Shown in pieces: positions 49,706 to 58,261 of a stretch of 64,000 bases of DNA (positions are counted from its first letter, which is position 1; every line of letters starts with the position of its first letter). The position numbers and the translations under genes were made by a program. A model generated the notes under the pieces. That model ran no database searches. It was not told the origin of the DNA and saw only the letters and a list, made by a program, of their open reading frames with translations. The stretch comes from Plantibacter flavus (lineage in GTDB: Bacteria; Actinomycetota; Actinomycetes; Actinomycetales; Microbacteriaceae), in assembly GCF_900177615.1 (NCBI RefSeq), contig NZ_FXAP01000003.1, positions 480,527-544,526 on the forward strand, in the 5' to 3' direction.

Positions 49706-49723
49706 TGCTTCAAATTCGAAGCA
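49706..49723. promoter_or_regulatory. MarR operator 2
   Basis: TGCTTCAAATTCGAAGCA: same palindrome type as operator 1, about 36 bp centre to centre, just before the ribosome site AAGGAGAG. Confidence 0.78.
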
Positions 49724-49742
49724 TTCAACAAAGGAGAGCATC

Positions 49743-50675
49743 ATGCAGGCAGTCCAGTTCCACGAGGTCGGCGGACCCGAGGTCCTCCACTACGGCGACA
49801 TCGAGCAGCCGATTCCAGCCGCGGGGCAGGTGCGCATTCGCGTCGCCGCGTCGGCGTTCAACGCGGCCGACAACGGCATGCGGGCCGGCTTCCTGCCGAT
49901 CCCGGTCCAGCTCCCCCACGTCCCCGGGTACGACGTGTCGGGCACGATCGACGCGATCGGTGAGGGCGTCGAGGGGCTCTCGGTCGGCGACGCAGTCATC
50001 GGCTTCCTCCCGATGCAGCTCGACGGTGGTGCGGCTGAGTACGTGATCGCACCGGCGGACGCCGTCGTCGCAGCACCGACGGCCATCCCGCTCGCGGACG
50101 CCGCTGCCCTCCCCTCGGTCGCCCTGACCGCCTGGCAGGCGCTGTTCGACGACGGCGGCCTCGAGTCGGGTCAGCGCGTCCTCATCGTCGGCGGCGGCGG
50201 GGTCGTCGGCAAGTACGCGATCCAACTCGCCAAGCGCGCAGGGGTCCATGTCATCGCGACGGCCAGCCCGCGGAGTGAGGCGGCAGTCCGGGCCGCCGGG
50301 GCGGACGAGGTCGTGGACCACACGGCGTCCGACCTCCTCGGCGCGGTGTCGGCACCCGTCGACGTCCTCCTCAACCTCGCGCCGATCGACCCGGAGCAGT
50401 TCGAGGCGCTCGTCGGGCTCGTCCGCGACGGCGGCGCAGTGGTGAGCACCACCGCGTGGATGCCGACGCCCGGGGACGAGGAGCGGCAGGTCCGTTCGGC
50501 GACGGTCTTCGTCCTGCGGAACCGCGACCGCCTGTCCACCCTCGTGTCCCTCGTCGACGAAGGGGCACTGACGGTCGAGGTGACGCGCCGGATCCCGCTC
50601 ACGGAGCTGCCCGCACTCCATGCCGAAGCCGCTGCCGGCCGGGTCGCCGGCAAGGTCATCGTCCTGCCGTCGTGA
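49743..50675 (+). CDS. NADP-dependent quinone oxidoreductase (zinc-less MDR)
   Basis: 310-residue medium-chain oxidoreductase without the zinc ligands, i.e. a quinone reductase/enoyl reductase type: GGPEVLHYGDIEQPIPAAGQVRIRV at the start, PGYDVSGTIDAIGEGVEGLSVGDAVIG, and the NADPH site VLIVGGGGVVGKYAIQLAK. Probable substrate quinones or other electrophiles. AAGGAGAG precedes the ATG at 49743. Controlled by the divergent MarR repressor through two operators. Confidence 0.94.
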   Translation: MQAVQFHEVGGPEVLHYGDIEQPIPAAGQVRIRVAASAFNAADNGMRAGFLPIPVQLPHVPGYDVSGTIDAIGEGVEGLSVGDAVIGFLPMQLDGGAAEYVIAPADAVVAAPTAIPLADAAALPSVALTAWQALFDDGGLESGQRVLIVGGGGVVGKYAIQLAKRAGVHVIATASPRSEAAVRAAGADEVVDHTASDLLGAVSAPVDVLLNLAPIDPEQFEALVGLVRDGGAVVSTTAWMPTPGDEERQVRSATVFVLRNRDRLSTLVSLVDEGALTVEVTRRIPLTELPALHAEAAAGRVAGKVIVLPS

Positions 50676-50707
50676 GCAGCCCGGTTCATCGCGACCGGAC
50701 AGACGGC

Positions 50708-50747
50708 GATCCCGGCCGAGGTGACGATGGTCACCCCGGACGGGATC
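50708..50747. terminator. Bidirectional terminator between convergent genes
   Basis: Outer stem 50708-50714 with 50741-50747 (7 bp) encloses an inner stem 50720-50725 with 50730-50735. It lies 33 bp after the oxidoreductase stop and 20 bp before the GH43 stop on the other strand. Confidence 0.55.
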
Positions 50748-50766
50748 GGTGCTGTGTCGGCGCGGG

Positions 50767-53700
50767 CTAGGAGGCGACGCGTCGGCGACGGACGACCAGC
50801 CACGCACCGGCTGCGACGAGCAGCCCGGCCAGGCCCAGGAATCCGACGACCGAGACACCGGTGGTCGACAGCGCACCAGGACCGGAGCCCGCAGCGCCGG
50901 GAGCCGCGGCATCCGCGGCCAGGACGGTCAGCGCCGCCTCGGCCGTGATGCCCGAGTCCGCGCCCAGCGCCTGCAGGGTGTGTGCACCCGGCACCACCGA
51001 AGCGGGCACCGTGAGCGTCGCCACGAACGCACCCGAAGCGTCCGCGACGACGGTCCCGAGGTCGGTCGGGGTGGAGAACAGCGTGAACCGCACCTGCTCC
51101 CCCGCGGCGAAGCCGGACCCGGACACCGAGATCGACTCACCCACCCGCACCGACGGCTGGTCGATCGTCAGTGTGCCCTCGGCACCGGGCACCGCGATCC
51201 GCTGCGGGCCGACGCTCTCGAGGGTCGGGACGACCGGGTTCATGAGGCCCGTCTCCGGGTCGAACGTCAGCCGGTCGATCGTCGTCTCGCGGTGCTGGCC
51301 GTCACCACCCGGAATGGCGAACCGGTGGTAGACGATGTACCAGTCGTCGGTGCCCGGCACGTTGAGGATCGAGCTGTGACCGGTGGCGAGGATGCCGAGT
51401 TCTGGTTTCTTCTGCAGGATCACACCGCGGTACGTCCACGGGCCGTCGACGCTCGTCGCCGTCGCGTACCCGACCCGGTAGTTCTCCGAACCGGTGTCGT
51501 CGATCGAGTACGTCAGGTGGTAGATCCCGTCCCGGTAGTTGACGAAGGCACCCTCGCGGAAGTCGGTCAGACCGTCGATGCGCTTGAGCGTGTCGGCCTT
51601 GATCGACAGCATGTCGTCCGACAGCTCGGCGTACACCGGCGCGCCGTTGCCCCAGAACAGGTAGCTCTTCCCCGTCACCGGGTCGGTGAACGTGGCCGGA
51701 TCGATCGCCTGTCCCGAGGTCACCGCTTCGTCGTTGAGGATCATCGCGTTCGGCTGAGCCGTGAACGGACCGGCCGGGCTGTCCGCGACGGCGACACCGA
51801 TGGTCTTCCGGTCGACCGAGGGGTTGTGGCCGCTGAAGTAGAAGAAGAACTTCCCGTCCTTCTCCCCGATCGTCGGCGCCCAGGCGTTGCCGGTCGCCCA
51901 CGGCACGTTCCCGTTCGCGCCGTCGAGCGTCAGGATCGGCTCCGCCGAACGCTCCCAGTCGACGAGGTCCTTCGACGACCAGACGAAGAACTCCTTGCCA
52001 CCCCAACCGGCGAAGCCGTCCGAGGTCGCATAGATGTAATAGGTGTCGCCCCAGACGAAGACGTTCGGATCGGCGTAGAGACCGGGGATGACCGGGCTCT
52101 TCATCTCGACCGCCCGCATCGTCCACGTCACGGCAGCACCCGAGGTCGGCGTCAACGTCACGGTCACCGGGCTGCTGAGGTCGACGGCGGTCCCCGAGGC
52201 GGGGCTCACCGTGACACCGGCCGCGGTCGTGAACGTCGGGCTCAAGACGGTGCGGTCCGTTCCGGGGCGCACCGGGAAGACGACCTCGTGACGGTCGTTG
52301 TCGACGATCGGGGCGGTCTTCAACACGTCCTCCTCGAGGCCGATGTCGGTGAGCGCCGCGGTGTTCCCGGAGCCGGCGAGCACCTCGTCCGCCGAGAGCG
52401 CGCGATTGTAGATCGCGAACTCGCGGAACGCGCCCTTCAGGCGGTTGTCGGCGTCGTAGTTCGAACGGCCCAGGTAGTTGGCGCTCGTCCATCCGCCGCC
52501 GATGTCGCCCGGATCGGACGTCACGGTCCCGGTCCCGACGGCGATGCCGTCGAGGTAGATCGTGGCGGTGGTGCCCTGCAGCGTGTACGTCAGCTTCGCC
52601 CAGCGACCGCGCGTCAGGTCCTTGCCCTGCGACACCGTCTGCTCCGTGCTCCAGTTACCGGTCGCGAGGCTCGTCCGATACGCGTTGCCGGTGCTGAACA
52701 GGTAGCCGTCGCCGGCGCCACCGGTGGTGTTGCCGAGCCCGTAGATGAAGTACGGGTTGGCCTGCGTCGGGTCGATCCAGACCTCCGCCTCCACCGTGAC
52801 GTCCTTCACGCTGGCGAGCAGGTCGTCGGGCAGCTTGACGTAGTCGTCTCCGCCGTCCAGCTGCAGCGCACCGTCGGAGAAGGTCGCACCGCCTTCGACC
52901 GTCGCGTCGAGGCCGTTGCCGGAAACGTCGCTGAGCGTCGATCCTGCGGAGCCGGCGAAGTCGTAACGGACGATCTCGCCGTCCTCGTTCGCGGGCACCG
53001 GCTCGGGTGCTCCGCCGAGGCTGTCCTCGAGCAGCTGCAGCTCTGCAGCCGTGACCGGGAGCACCGTGCCGTGGCGCGGGCTCGCGGGCAGGTCGTAGTC
53101 CTTCGCGACCTGCCAGTCCGGGTTCGCGATGTCCTCGGTCTCGAGCGGGATGTAGCCGCGTCCGCCGTACTCGTCGACGAAGAGGTAGAACTTGTCGCCG
53201 TTGACGTCGCCGGGGTTGGCGGCGAACGCCGTCGGCCCCTCGACCGCGCTGGTGCCGGCGTCGCGACCGATGCAGGTGTCGAGCACCGTCCAGGACTCGA
53301 GCGTGGCCCGCAGGTCCGTCGAGGACTCCTGGATGATGTCGGCGCACCCGGTGCCACCGGCACCCTCGTCCTTGGTGAAGCGGTAGTAGGTGTCGCTCGA
53401 CTTGATCACCGTCGAGTCGATCCGCGAGACACCCTGGTCCTGCCAGACCTGCGGCTCGCTGAACGACGTGAAGTCGCGGGTGGTCGCGTACATCATGCGG
53501 TGGTAGCTGTTCCCGGTGTGGTCCGGGTCGTCGGCGCCGTAGAGCGACGAAGCCCAGAAGACCACGTACGCGCCGATGGTGTCGTCGTAGTACGCCTCGG
53601 GTGCCCAGGTGTTGCCCGCGTTCTCCGGTGCGACCTCGATGTGCCGCTGGTCAGACCAGGTCACGAGGTCGTGGGACTCCCACACCTCGAGGTAGTGACT

Positions 53701-54381
53701 GCCCGTCCGGACCGAGTCGCCCCAGGACGTGCCACTGCCGATCGAGAGGTCGGTGGCGATGAGGTAGAAGGTGTCGCCCTCGGGAGAGCGGATGAGGAAC
53801 GGGTCGCGCAGCCCCTTCGTGCCCTCGTCCGAGGTGAGGACCGGGCGTCCGGCGTTGAGTTCGTTCCAGTCGAGCGCGTTGTTGCCTTCACTGGCGGCGA
53901 AGTAGATGTTCTCGCCGGCGAGCGAGTTGCCGGTGAAGTAGGCGAACGCGTAGCCCTCGTAGTCGGGGGTCGCGATCGCGGCGCGGACGGTCGCCGTGAA
54001 CTCGCGCGTCGCGGTCGCCTCGCCCTGGCTCAGCGTGACGGTCAGGGTGACGGTGGTGTCGGCACCCGGCCTCGTGACGACGCCGTCGGTGGCGATCACG
54101 GCGGGGTCCGACGACGCCCAGGCGATGTCGATCCCCTCAGGTGCTCCCGGCAGGGTCAGATTCCCGCGCACGTCGTCGACGTTCGCGATCGAGAGCGCCG
54201 CCGCGGCGGCGTCCAGGTCCTCCTGCGTCGTCGGGGCGGCTCGGAAGCTGGACTGGGAGGTCGCCGCTGTCGGAGCGGCCCCCGACGGCGCCGCTGCAGC
54301 GGCGCCGGAGGCACCGACGAGCGGCAGGATCAGGGCCGCGATGGAGGTCGCGACGACCGTTTTGAGGCGCAGTTGTCTCAT
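50767..54381 (-). CDS. Wall-anchored bimodular GH43 glycosidase (GH43-LamG-GH43)
   Basis: 1,204-residue secreted enzyme. Signal peptide (cleavage near GAAAAAP), an atrophied Ig-like domain (~residues 50-135), a first GH43 five-bladed propeller (~140-465, with GLRDPFLIR catalytic Asp), a LamG/concanavalin-type carbohydrate-binding module (~475-680, VRYDFAGSAGSTLSDVSGN), a second Ig-like stretch, a second GH43 propeller (~765-1045: GLYADPNVFVWGDTYYIYA, GQAIDPATFTDP, DFREGAFVNYRDG supply the three acids), a bacterial Ig-like domain and a C-terminal LSTTG-type sorting motif, membrane helix and RRRR tail. It should cut arabinan or arabinoxylan at the cell surface and feed the coupled ABC importer. 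Last gene of that operon. Confidence 0.9.
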   Translation of the reverse strand: MRQLRLKTVVATSIAALILPLVGASGAAAAAPSGAAPTAATSQSSFRAAPTTQEDLDAAAAALSIANVDDVRGNLTLPGAPEGIDIAWASSDPAVIATDGVVTRPGADTTVTLTVTLSQGEATATREFTATVRAAIATPDYEGYAFAYFTGNSLAGENIYFAASEGNNALDWNELNAGRPVLTSDEGTKGLRDPFLIRSPEGDTFYLIATDLSIGSGTSWGDSVRTGSHYLEVWESHDLVTWSDQRHIEVAPENAGNTWAPEAYYDDTIGAYVVFWASSLYGADDPDHTGNSYHRMMYATTRDFTSFSEPQVWQDQGVSRIDSTVIKSSDTYYRFTKDEGAGGTGCADIIQESSTDLRATLESWTVLDTCIGRDAGTSAVEGPTAFAANPGDVNGDKFYLFVDEYGGRGYIPLETEDIANPDWQVAKDYDLPASPRHGTVLPVTAAELQLLEDSLGGAPEPVPANEDGEIVRYDFAGSAGSTLSDVSGNGLDATVEGGATFSDGALQLDGGDDYVKLPDDLLASVKDVTVEAEVWIDPTQANPYFIYGLGNTTGGAGDGYLFSTGNAYRTSLATGNWSTEQTVSQGKDLTRGRWAKLTYTLQGTTATIYLDGIAVGTGTVTSDPGDIGGGWTSANYLGRSNYDADNRLKGAFREFAIYNRALSADEVLAGSGNTAALTDIGLEEDVLKTAPIVDNDRHEVVFPVRPGTDRTVLSPTFTTAAGVTVSPASGTAVDLSSPVTVTLTPTSGAAVTWTMRAVEMKSPVIPGLYADPNVFVWGDTYYIYATSDGFAGWGGKEFFVWSSKDLVDWERSAEPILTLDGANGNVPWATGNAWAPTIGEKDGKFFFYFSGHNPSVDRKTIGVAVADSPAGPFTAQPNAMILNDEAVTSGQAIDPATFTDPVTGKSYLFWGNGAPVYAELSDDMLSIKADTLKRIDGLTDFREGAFVNYRDGIYHLTYSIDDTGSENYRVGYATATSVDGPWTYRGVILQKKPELGILATGHSSILNVPGTDDWYIVYHRFAIPGGDGQHRETTIDRLTFDPETGLMNPVVPTLESVGPQRIAVPGAEGTLTIDQPSVRVGESISVSGSGFAAGEQVRFTLFSTPTDLGTVVADASGAFVATLTVPASVVPGAHTLQALGADSGITAEAALTVLAADAAAPGAAGSGPGALSTTGVSVVGFLGLAGLLVAAGAWLVVRRRRVAS

Positions 54382-54456
54382 GGGGGTTGGTTCTCCTGGT
54401 TCGGCGTCGTTGTCGAGCGGGATGGAACGGGTGGTGCTGCGGGAGGGGGGCGGGCG

Positions 54457-55500
54457 TCAGGTCTTGCGTTTGCGCGAGACCACGAGTCGCTGGAGGAGGA
54501 CGAAGACGAGCAGGATGCCGCCGGTGATGATGGTGGTCGCCTCCGGCGGGATGCTGCCGTCGCGGGTGATGAGCACGTTCATGAGGCCGAGGACGAGCGC
54601 ACCGACGACGGAGCCGAGGACGAACCCGGCGCCTCCGGTCAGCAGGGTGCCGCCGATGATGACCGCGGCGATGGCGTCGAGCTCCCAGCCGACGCCCGTG
54701 ATGTTCTGGGCGATGCCGAGCTTCGAGGTGTAGACGACGGCCGCGAGGCCGGCCAGCGTGCCGCTGATCACGTAGACCATGAGCTTCGTTCGGACCACGG
54801 GCAGCCCCATGAGGAGGGCGGACTGCTCCGAGCCGCCGATCGCGTAGACGGTCCGGCCGAGGCGGGTCTTGTGGAGCACCACGAACGCCGCGGCGACGAC
54901 GAGGACGGCGATCAGGACGTTCGGGGTGGTGATGAGGTCGTTGATCTTCGGGCCGTCGATCACCTTCCACTCGGTGGACAGCGAACGGATCGGCGAGTCG
55001 TCGGCGAGACGCTCCGGGGTGGTGCTGAGCATCGACGCGAGACCGCGCCCGAGGAACATCATCGCGAGCGTGGCGATGAACGGTTGCACGTTGAAGTACT
55101 GCACGAGCACGCCCGAGAACACGCCGAACGCGGAGCCGATCAGGATCATGATCACCATGACCGCGATCGGGTTCCAGCCCGAGTTCGCGAGCATCACCCC
55201 GATCAGACTGCTGATGGCGATGATCGCACCGACCGAGAGGTCCACGCCGCCCGTGAGGATCACGAAGGTGAGCCCGACGGCGAGGATGATCAGGTAGGCG
55301 TTGTTGATGAGCAGGTTCGAGATCGTGCTGGCCTGGACGATGCGTCCGTAGGCGATCTCGCCGTACACGACCATGCCGATGAAGATGACGACGGCCGCCA
55401 GGGTGGGCAGGGTCTCGAGGTTGGGCGTCAGCCGCGACAGCAGCGAGCGCCGCGGCAGCACCGGAGCGTCGGGCGCCGGCCGGTCGGTGAGGGTGCTCAT
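54457..55500 (-). CDS. yjfF: Sugar ABC transporter permease, YjfF-like
   Basis: 347-residue CUT2-type permease. TFVILTGGVDLSVGAIIAISSLIGVML, FIATLAMMFLGRGLASML and GGAGFVLGSVVGALVLGLMNVLI are family landmarks of RbsC/YjfF proteins. Cytoplasmic N-terminus (RPAPDAPVLPRRSLL), about ten helices. Its ATG overlaps the stop of the preceding permease (ATGA), so the two permeases form a heterodimer. Galactofuranose/arabinose-type pentose or furanose sugars are typical substrates. Followed by the GH43 gene after 75 bp. Confidence 0.92.
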   Translation of the reverse strand: MSTLTDRPAPDAPVLPRRSLLSRLTPNLETLPTLAAVVIFIGMVVYGEIAYGRIVQASTISNLLINNAYLIILAVGLTFVILTGGVDLSVGAIIAISSLIGVMLANSGWNPIAVMVIMILIGSAFGVFSGVLVQYFNVQPFIATLAMMFLGRGLASMLSTTPERLADDSPIRSLSTEWKVIDGPKINDLITTPNVLIAVLVVAAAFVVLHKTRLGRTVYAIGGSEQSALLMGLPVVRTKLMVYVISGTLAGLAAVVYTSKLGIAQNITGVGWELDAIAAVIIGGTLLTGGAGFVLGSVVGALVLGLMNVLITRDGSIPPEATTIITGGILLVFVLLQRLVVSRKRKT

Positions 55501-56621
55501 GCGGACACCGTTTCCTTTCGCGTGGGGACCGACGCCGTGGGCGTCGTCCGGGACTTCCGCCGGGCGAACAGGGCTCTCACGCGCTGTGACTGGAGGAGGC
55601 AGATGATCACGATCACGACGGCCTTGAACGCCGGCGTCGCCGAGGAGGGGATGGAGAGGAACACGATCGTCTTGTCGAGCGTCGCGATGAGGAGCGCGCC
55701 GATCACGCTGCCGGTGAGGGAGAACTTGCCACCGGCGAGCGAGGTGCCGCCGATGACGACCGCGAGGATGGCGTCCATCTCCGCGTTCAGACCGGTCTTC
55801 GCGACCTCGACCGTCATGACGCTGGCGGTGCTGAAGATCCCGGCGACACCCGCGAGGACGGCGCTCACGATGTAGACGGCGATGAGGATGCCGATGGGGC
55901 GGATACCCGCCATCCGGGCGGCGCGCGGGTTGATGCCGATGGACTCGATCATCAGGCCGAGCGCGGTGCGCCGGACGAGGAACGCGACGATCGCGACGAT
56001 GACACCGGCGATGATGAAGACCACGGGGAATCCGAACACGGTGCCGTTGGCGAGCCAGCGGAAGGGCTCGTTCGTGGCCGAGGTGTTCTGCCCCGAGGTG
56101 ATGACCTTCGCGAGGCCGCGACCGGCGAGCATCGTGATCAGCGTGGTGATGAACGGCTGCAGGCCGACGATCGAGACGAGCACCCCGTTGACGGTGCCGA
56201 GGAAGGCGCTCACGGCGAGCGCGAGCAGTGCTGCGACGATGGCCGAACCGGCGTCGCCGCCGCTCTGGTTGCTCATGAACTCCATCGACACGGCGCCGGA
56301 GACGGCCATGACGGAACCGACCGAGAGGTCGATGCCGCGGGTGGCGATCACGAGCGTCATCCCGACCGCGATCATCATGATCGGGGCGCTCGCACGCAGG
56401 ATGTCGATGGGGTTGCCCGACAGGTTGCCGGTCGTGCCGTTGACGGAGACGCCCAGGTAGCCGGGGTCCTTGACGAGGTTGATGACGAGCAGGAGCAGCA
56501 GGGTCACGATCGCCCAGATGTAGGGCTGGTGGACGATGGTGCTGACGACGCCGCGTGCGGAGCCGTGCCCGCCGCGTGCGGAGGAACCGGAACGGGCCGG
56601 CCCCTGATCAGTGGCGCTCAC
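55497..56621 (-). CDS. Sugar ABC transporter permease, YtfT-like
   Basis: 374-residue CUT2-type permease, partner of the YjfF-like subunit. Long Gly/Ser-rich cytoplasmic N-terminus, then GMTLVIATRGIDLSVGSVMAVSG and VIGGTSLAGGKFSLTGSVIGALL, family landmarks. GTG at 56621 overlaps the ATPase stop by 4 bp (GTGA). Function as for the operon: import of pentose or furanose sugars released by the GH43 enzyme. Confidence 0.92.
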   Translation of the reverse strand: MSATDQGPARSGSSARGGHGSARGVVSTIVHQPYIWAIVTLLLLLVINLVKDPGYLGVSVNGTTGNLSGNPIDILRASAPIMMIAVGMTLVIATRGIDLSVGSVMAVSGAVSMEFMSNQSGGDAGSAIVAALLALAVSAFLGTVNGVLVSIVGLQPFITTLITMLAGRGLAKVITSGQNTSATNEPFRWLANGTVFGFPVVFIIAGVIVAIVAFLVRRTALGLMIESIGINPRAARMAGIRPIGILIAVYIVSAVLAGVAGIFSTASVMTVEVAKTGLNAEMDAILAVVIGGTSLAGGKFSLTGSVIGALLIATLDKTIVFLSIPSSATPAFKAVVIVIICLLQSQRVRALFARRKSRTTPTASVPTRKETVSA

Positions 56622-58144
56622 GTGGCGCTCCCTTCGGTGGCGATCAGGTCGACGATGGTGTCTGCGGTGACCTCGGGTCCGTTGACGATCTCGCCGATCT
56701 TACGGTGGTCCTTCAGCACGACGATCCGCTCGCTCAAGCGCACGACCTCCTCGAGCTCGGAGGAGATGAACACGACGGACATCCCGTCCTCGGCGAGCGC
56801 GGCGATCGCCTCCTGGATCTCGGCCTTGGCGCCGACGTCGATGCCACGGGTCGGCTCGTCGAGCACGATGAGCTGCGGCTTCGTCGCCAACCATCGGCCG
56901 AGGAGCACCTTCTGCTGATTACCGCCGGAGAGGTTCTTGATGGGTCGTTCCGGGTCGGAGGGTCGGACGTTGAGTTCGAGCAGGTACTTGTCGCAGAGCT
57001 CGTTCTGCTCGCGGCGGGACAGCGGACGCGCCCAGCCTCTGCGGGCCTGGACGGCGAGGATGAGGTTCTCGCGCACGGTCAGGTCGCCGATGATGCCTTC
57101 GTCGCGTCGGTTCTCCGTGGAGAAGGCGATCTGCTTCGACAGGCCGGCCATGGGCGTGTGGACCTCTGCGGTCGCGCCGTCGATCGTGACCGTGCCGGAG
57201 TCGGGACGGTCGGCACCGTAGATGAGCCGACCGAGCTCGGTGCGGCCCGACCCGAGGAGCCCCGCGAGACCGACGACCTCGCCGGCGTGGACCTCGATGT
57301 CGACGGGGTCGATGGAACCCTTCCGCCCGAGGTCCTTGGCGCTGTAGAACGCCGGGGTGTCGGCGGTGGCGGTCCGGCCGCGGTTGGAGCCGAGGGCGGC
57401 GAGCGCGCCGTAGTCCTTGCCGATCATCTTGGAGATGAGCTCGGTGCGATTGAGGTCCGCGGTGCGGTACTCCCCGACGAACTCGCCGTTGCGGAGCACC
57501 GTGAGGCGGTCGCTGATCGCGTAGACCTGGTCGAGGAAGTGGGAGACGAAGAGGATCGCGACGCCCTGGTCGCGCAGTCGGCGCATGACCTGGAAGAGGC
57601 CCTCCACCTCGTTGGCGTCGAGGCTGGAGGTCGGTTCGTCGAGGATGAGCACCTTCGACTTGGTGACCATGGCCCGGCTGATCGCGACGAGCTGTTGCAG
57701 CGCGAGCGAGATGCTCGAGAGCGGCTGCTTGGGGTCGATGTGCCCGAGGCCGAGCCCGACGAGCGCTTCGTGTGCGGCTTCGTGGGTGCGGCGCCAGTTG
57801 ATGCCGAAGGGACCGCGGACCTCGTGGCCGAGCATGACGTTCTCGCCGACGGTGAGGTTGTCGCAGAGGTTCACCTCTTGATAGACGGTCGAGATGCCGG
57901 CGCTCTGCGCGTCCGCCGTTCCGGAGAAGGAACGGGGGCCTCCGGCGACCAGGATCGTGCCGGAGTCGATCTTGTACACCCCGGTGAGGGCCTTGATGAG
58001 CGTCGACTTGCCGGCGCCGTTCTCGCCCATGAGCGTGTGGACCTCGCCGGGGAAGAGACGGAAGTCCACGTCTTGCAGGGCTTTGACGCCCGGGAACTCG
58101 ATGGAGATGTGCTGCATCTCGACGATCGGCTCGGTGATTGCCAT
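56618..58144 (-). CDS. Sugar ABC transporter ATP-binding protein (YtfR/RbsA-like)
   Basis: 508-residue twin nucleotide-binding protein. First half: Walker A GENGAGKSTLI, Walker B VLILDEPTSSLD; second half with the degenerate Walker A GLLGSGRTELGRL, LSGGNQQKVLLGRWL and VLDEPTRGIDVGA. This domain order is diagnostic for CUT2 systems, where only the second signature is canonical LSGG. It energises the two permeases encoded next; overlap of 4 bp. Start ATG at 58144. A 117-bp gap with a strong hairpin separates it from the binding-protein gene. Confidence 0.94.
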   Translation of the reverse strand: MAITEPIVEMQHISIEFPGVKALQDVDFRLFPGEVHTLMGENGAGKSTLIKALTGVYKIDSGTILVAGGPRSFSGTADAQSAGISTVYQEVNLCDNLTVGENVMLGHEVRGPFGINWRRTHEAAHEALVGLGLGHIDPKQPLSSISLALQQLVAISRAMVTKSKVLILDEPTSSLDANEVEGLFQVMRRLRDQGVAILFVSHFLDQVYAISDRLTVLRNGEFVGEYRTADLNRTELISKMIGKDYGALAALGSNRGRTATADTPAFYSAKDLGRKGSIDPVDIEVHAGEVVGLAGLLGSGRTELGRLIYGADRPDSGTVTIDGATAEVHTPMAGLSKQIAFSTENRRDEGIIGDLTVRENLILAVQARRGWARPLSRREQNELCDKYLLELNVRPSDPERPIKNLSGGNQQKVLLGRWLATKPQLIVLDEPTRGIDVGAKAEIQEAIAALAEDGMSVVFISSELEEVVRLSERIVVLKDHRKIGEIVNGPEVTADTIVDLIATEGSAT

Positions 58145-58215
58145 GTCTGCCTGGTCGTTCTGCCGGTCGATCCGGCGTCGTCGCCGGGGAGTCTGGTCCC
58201 CGGGAAGCGGGTGGG

Positions 58216-58254
58216 CGGTCGCCCGGCAGCAGGGGGGTGGCTGCCGGGCGACCG
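58216..58254 (-). terminator. Strong hairpin between binding protein and ATPase genes
   Basis: Perfect 15-bp stem (58216-58230 with 58240-58254) with an AGGGGGGTG loop, immediately after the binding-protein stop. As at the left end, it probably limits read-through so that the binding protein is made in excess. Confidence 0.7.
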
Positions 58255-58261
58255 GGTCGGA

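Noticed and set aside
50749..55875. A 1,708-codon open frame on the + strand, and comparable long frames opposite other operons (for example 56555-59275 and 47077-48741)
   Set aside because: They are antisense to well-conserved GH43, ABC and SulP genes, are Arg/Asp/Glu/Gly-rich low-complexity translations, and lie opposite the normal codon periodicity of the real genes. High GC produces such frames.
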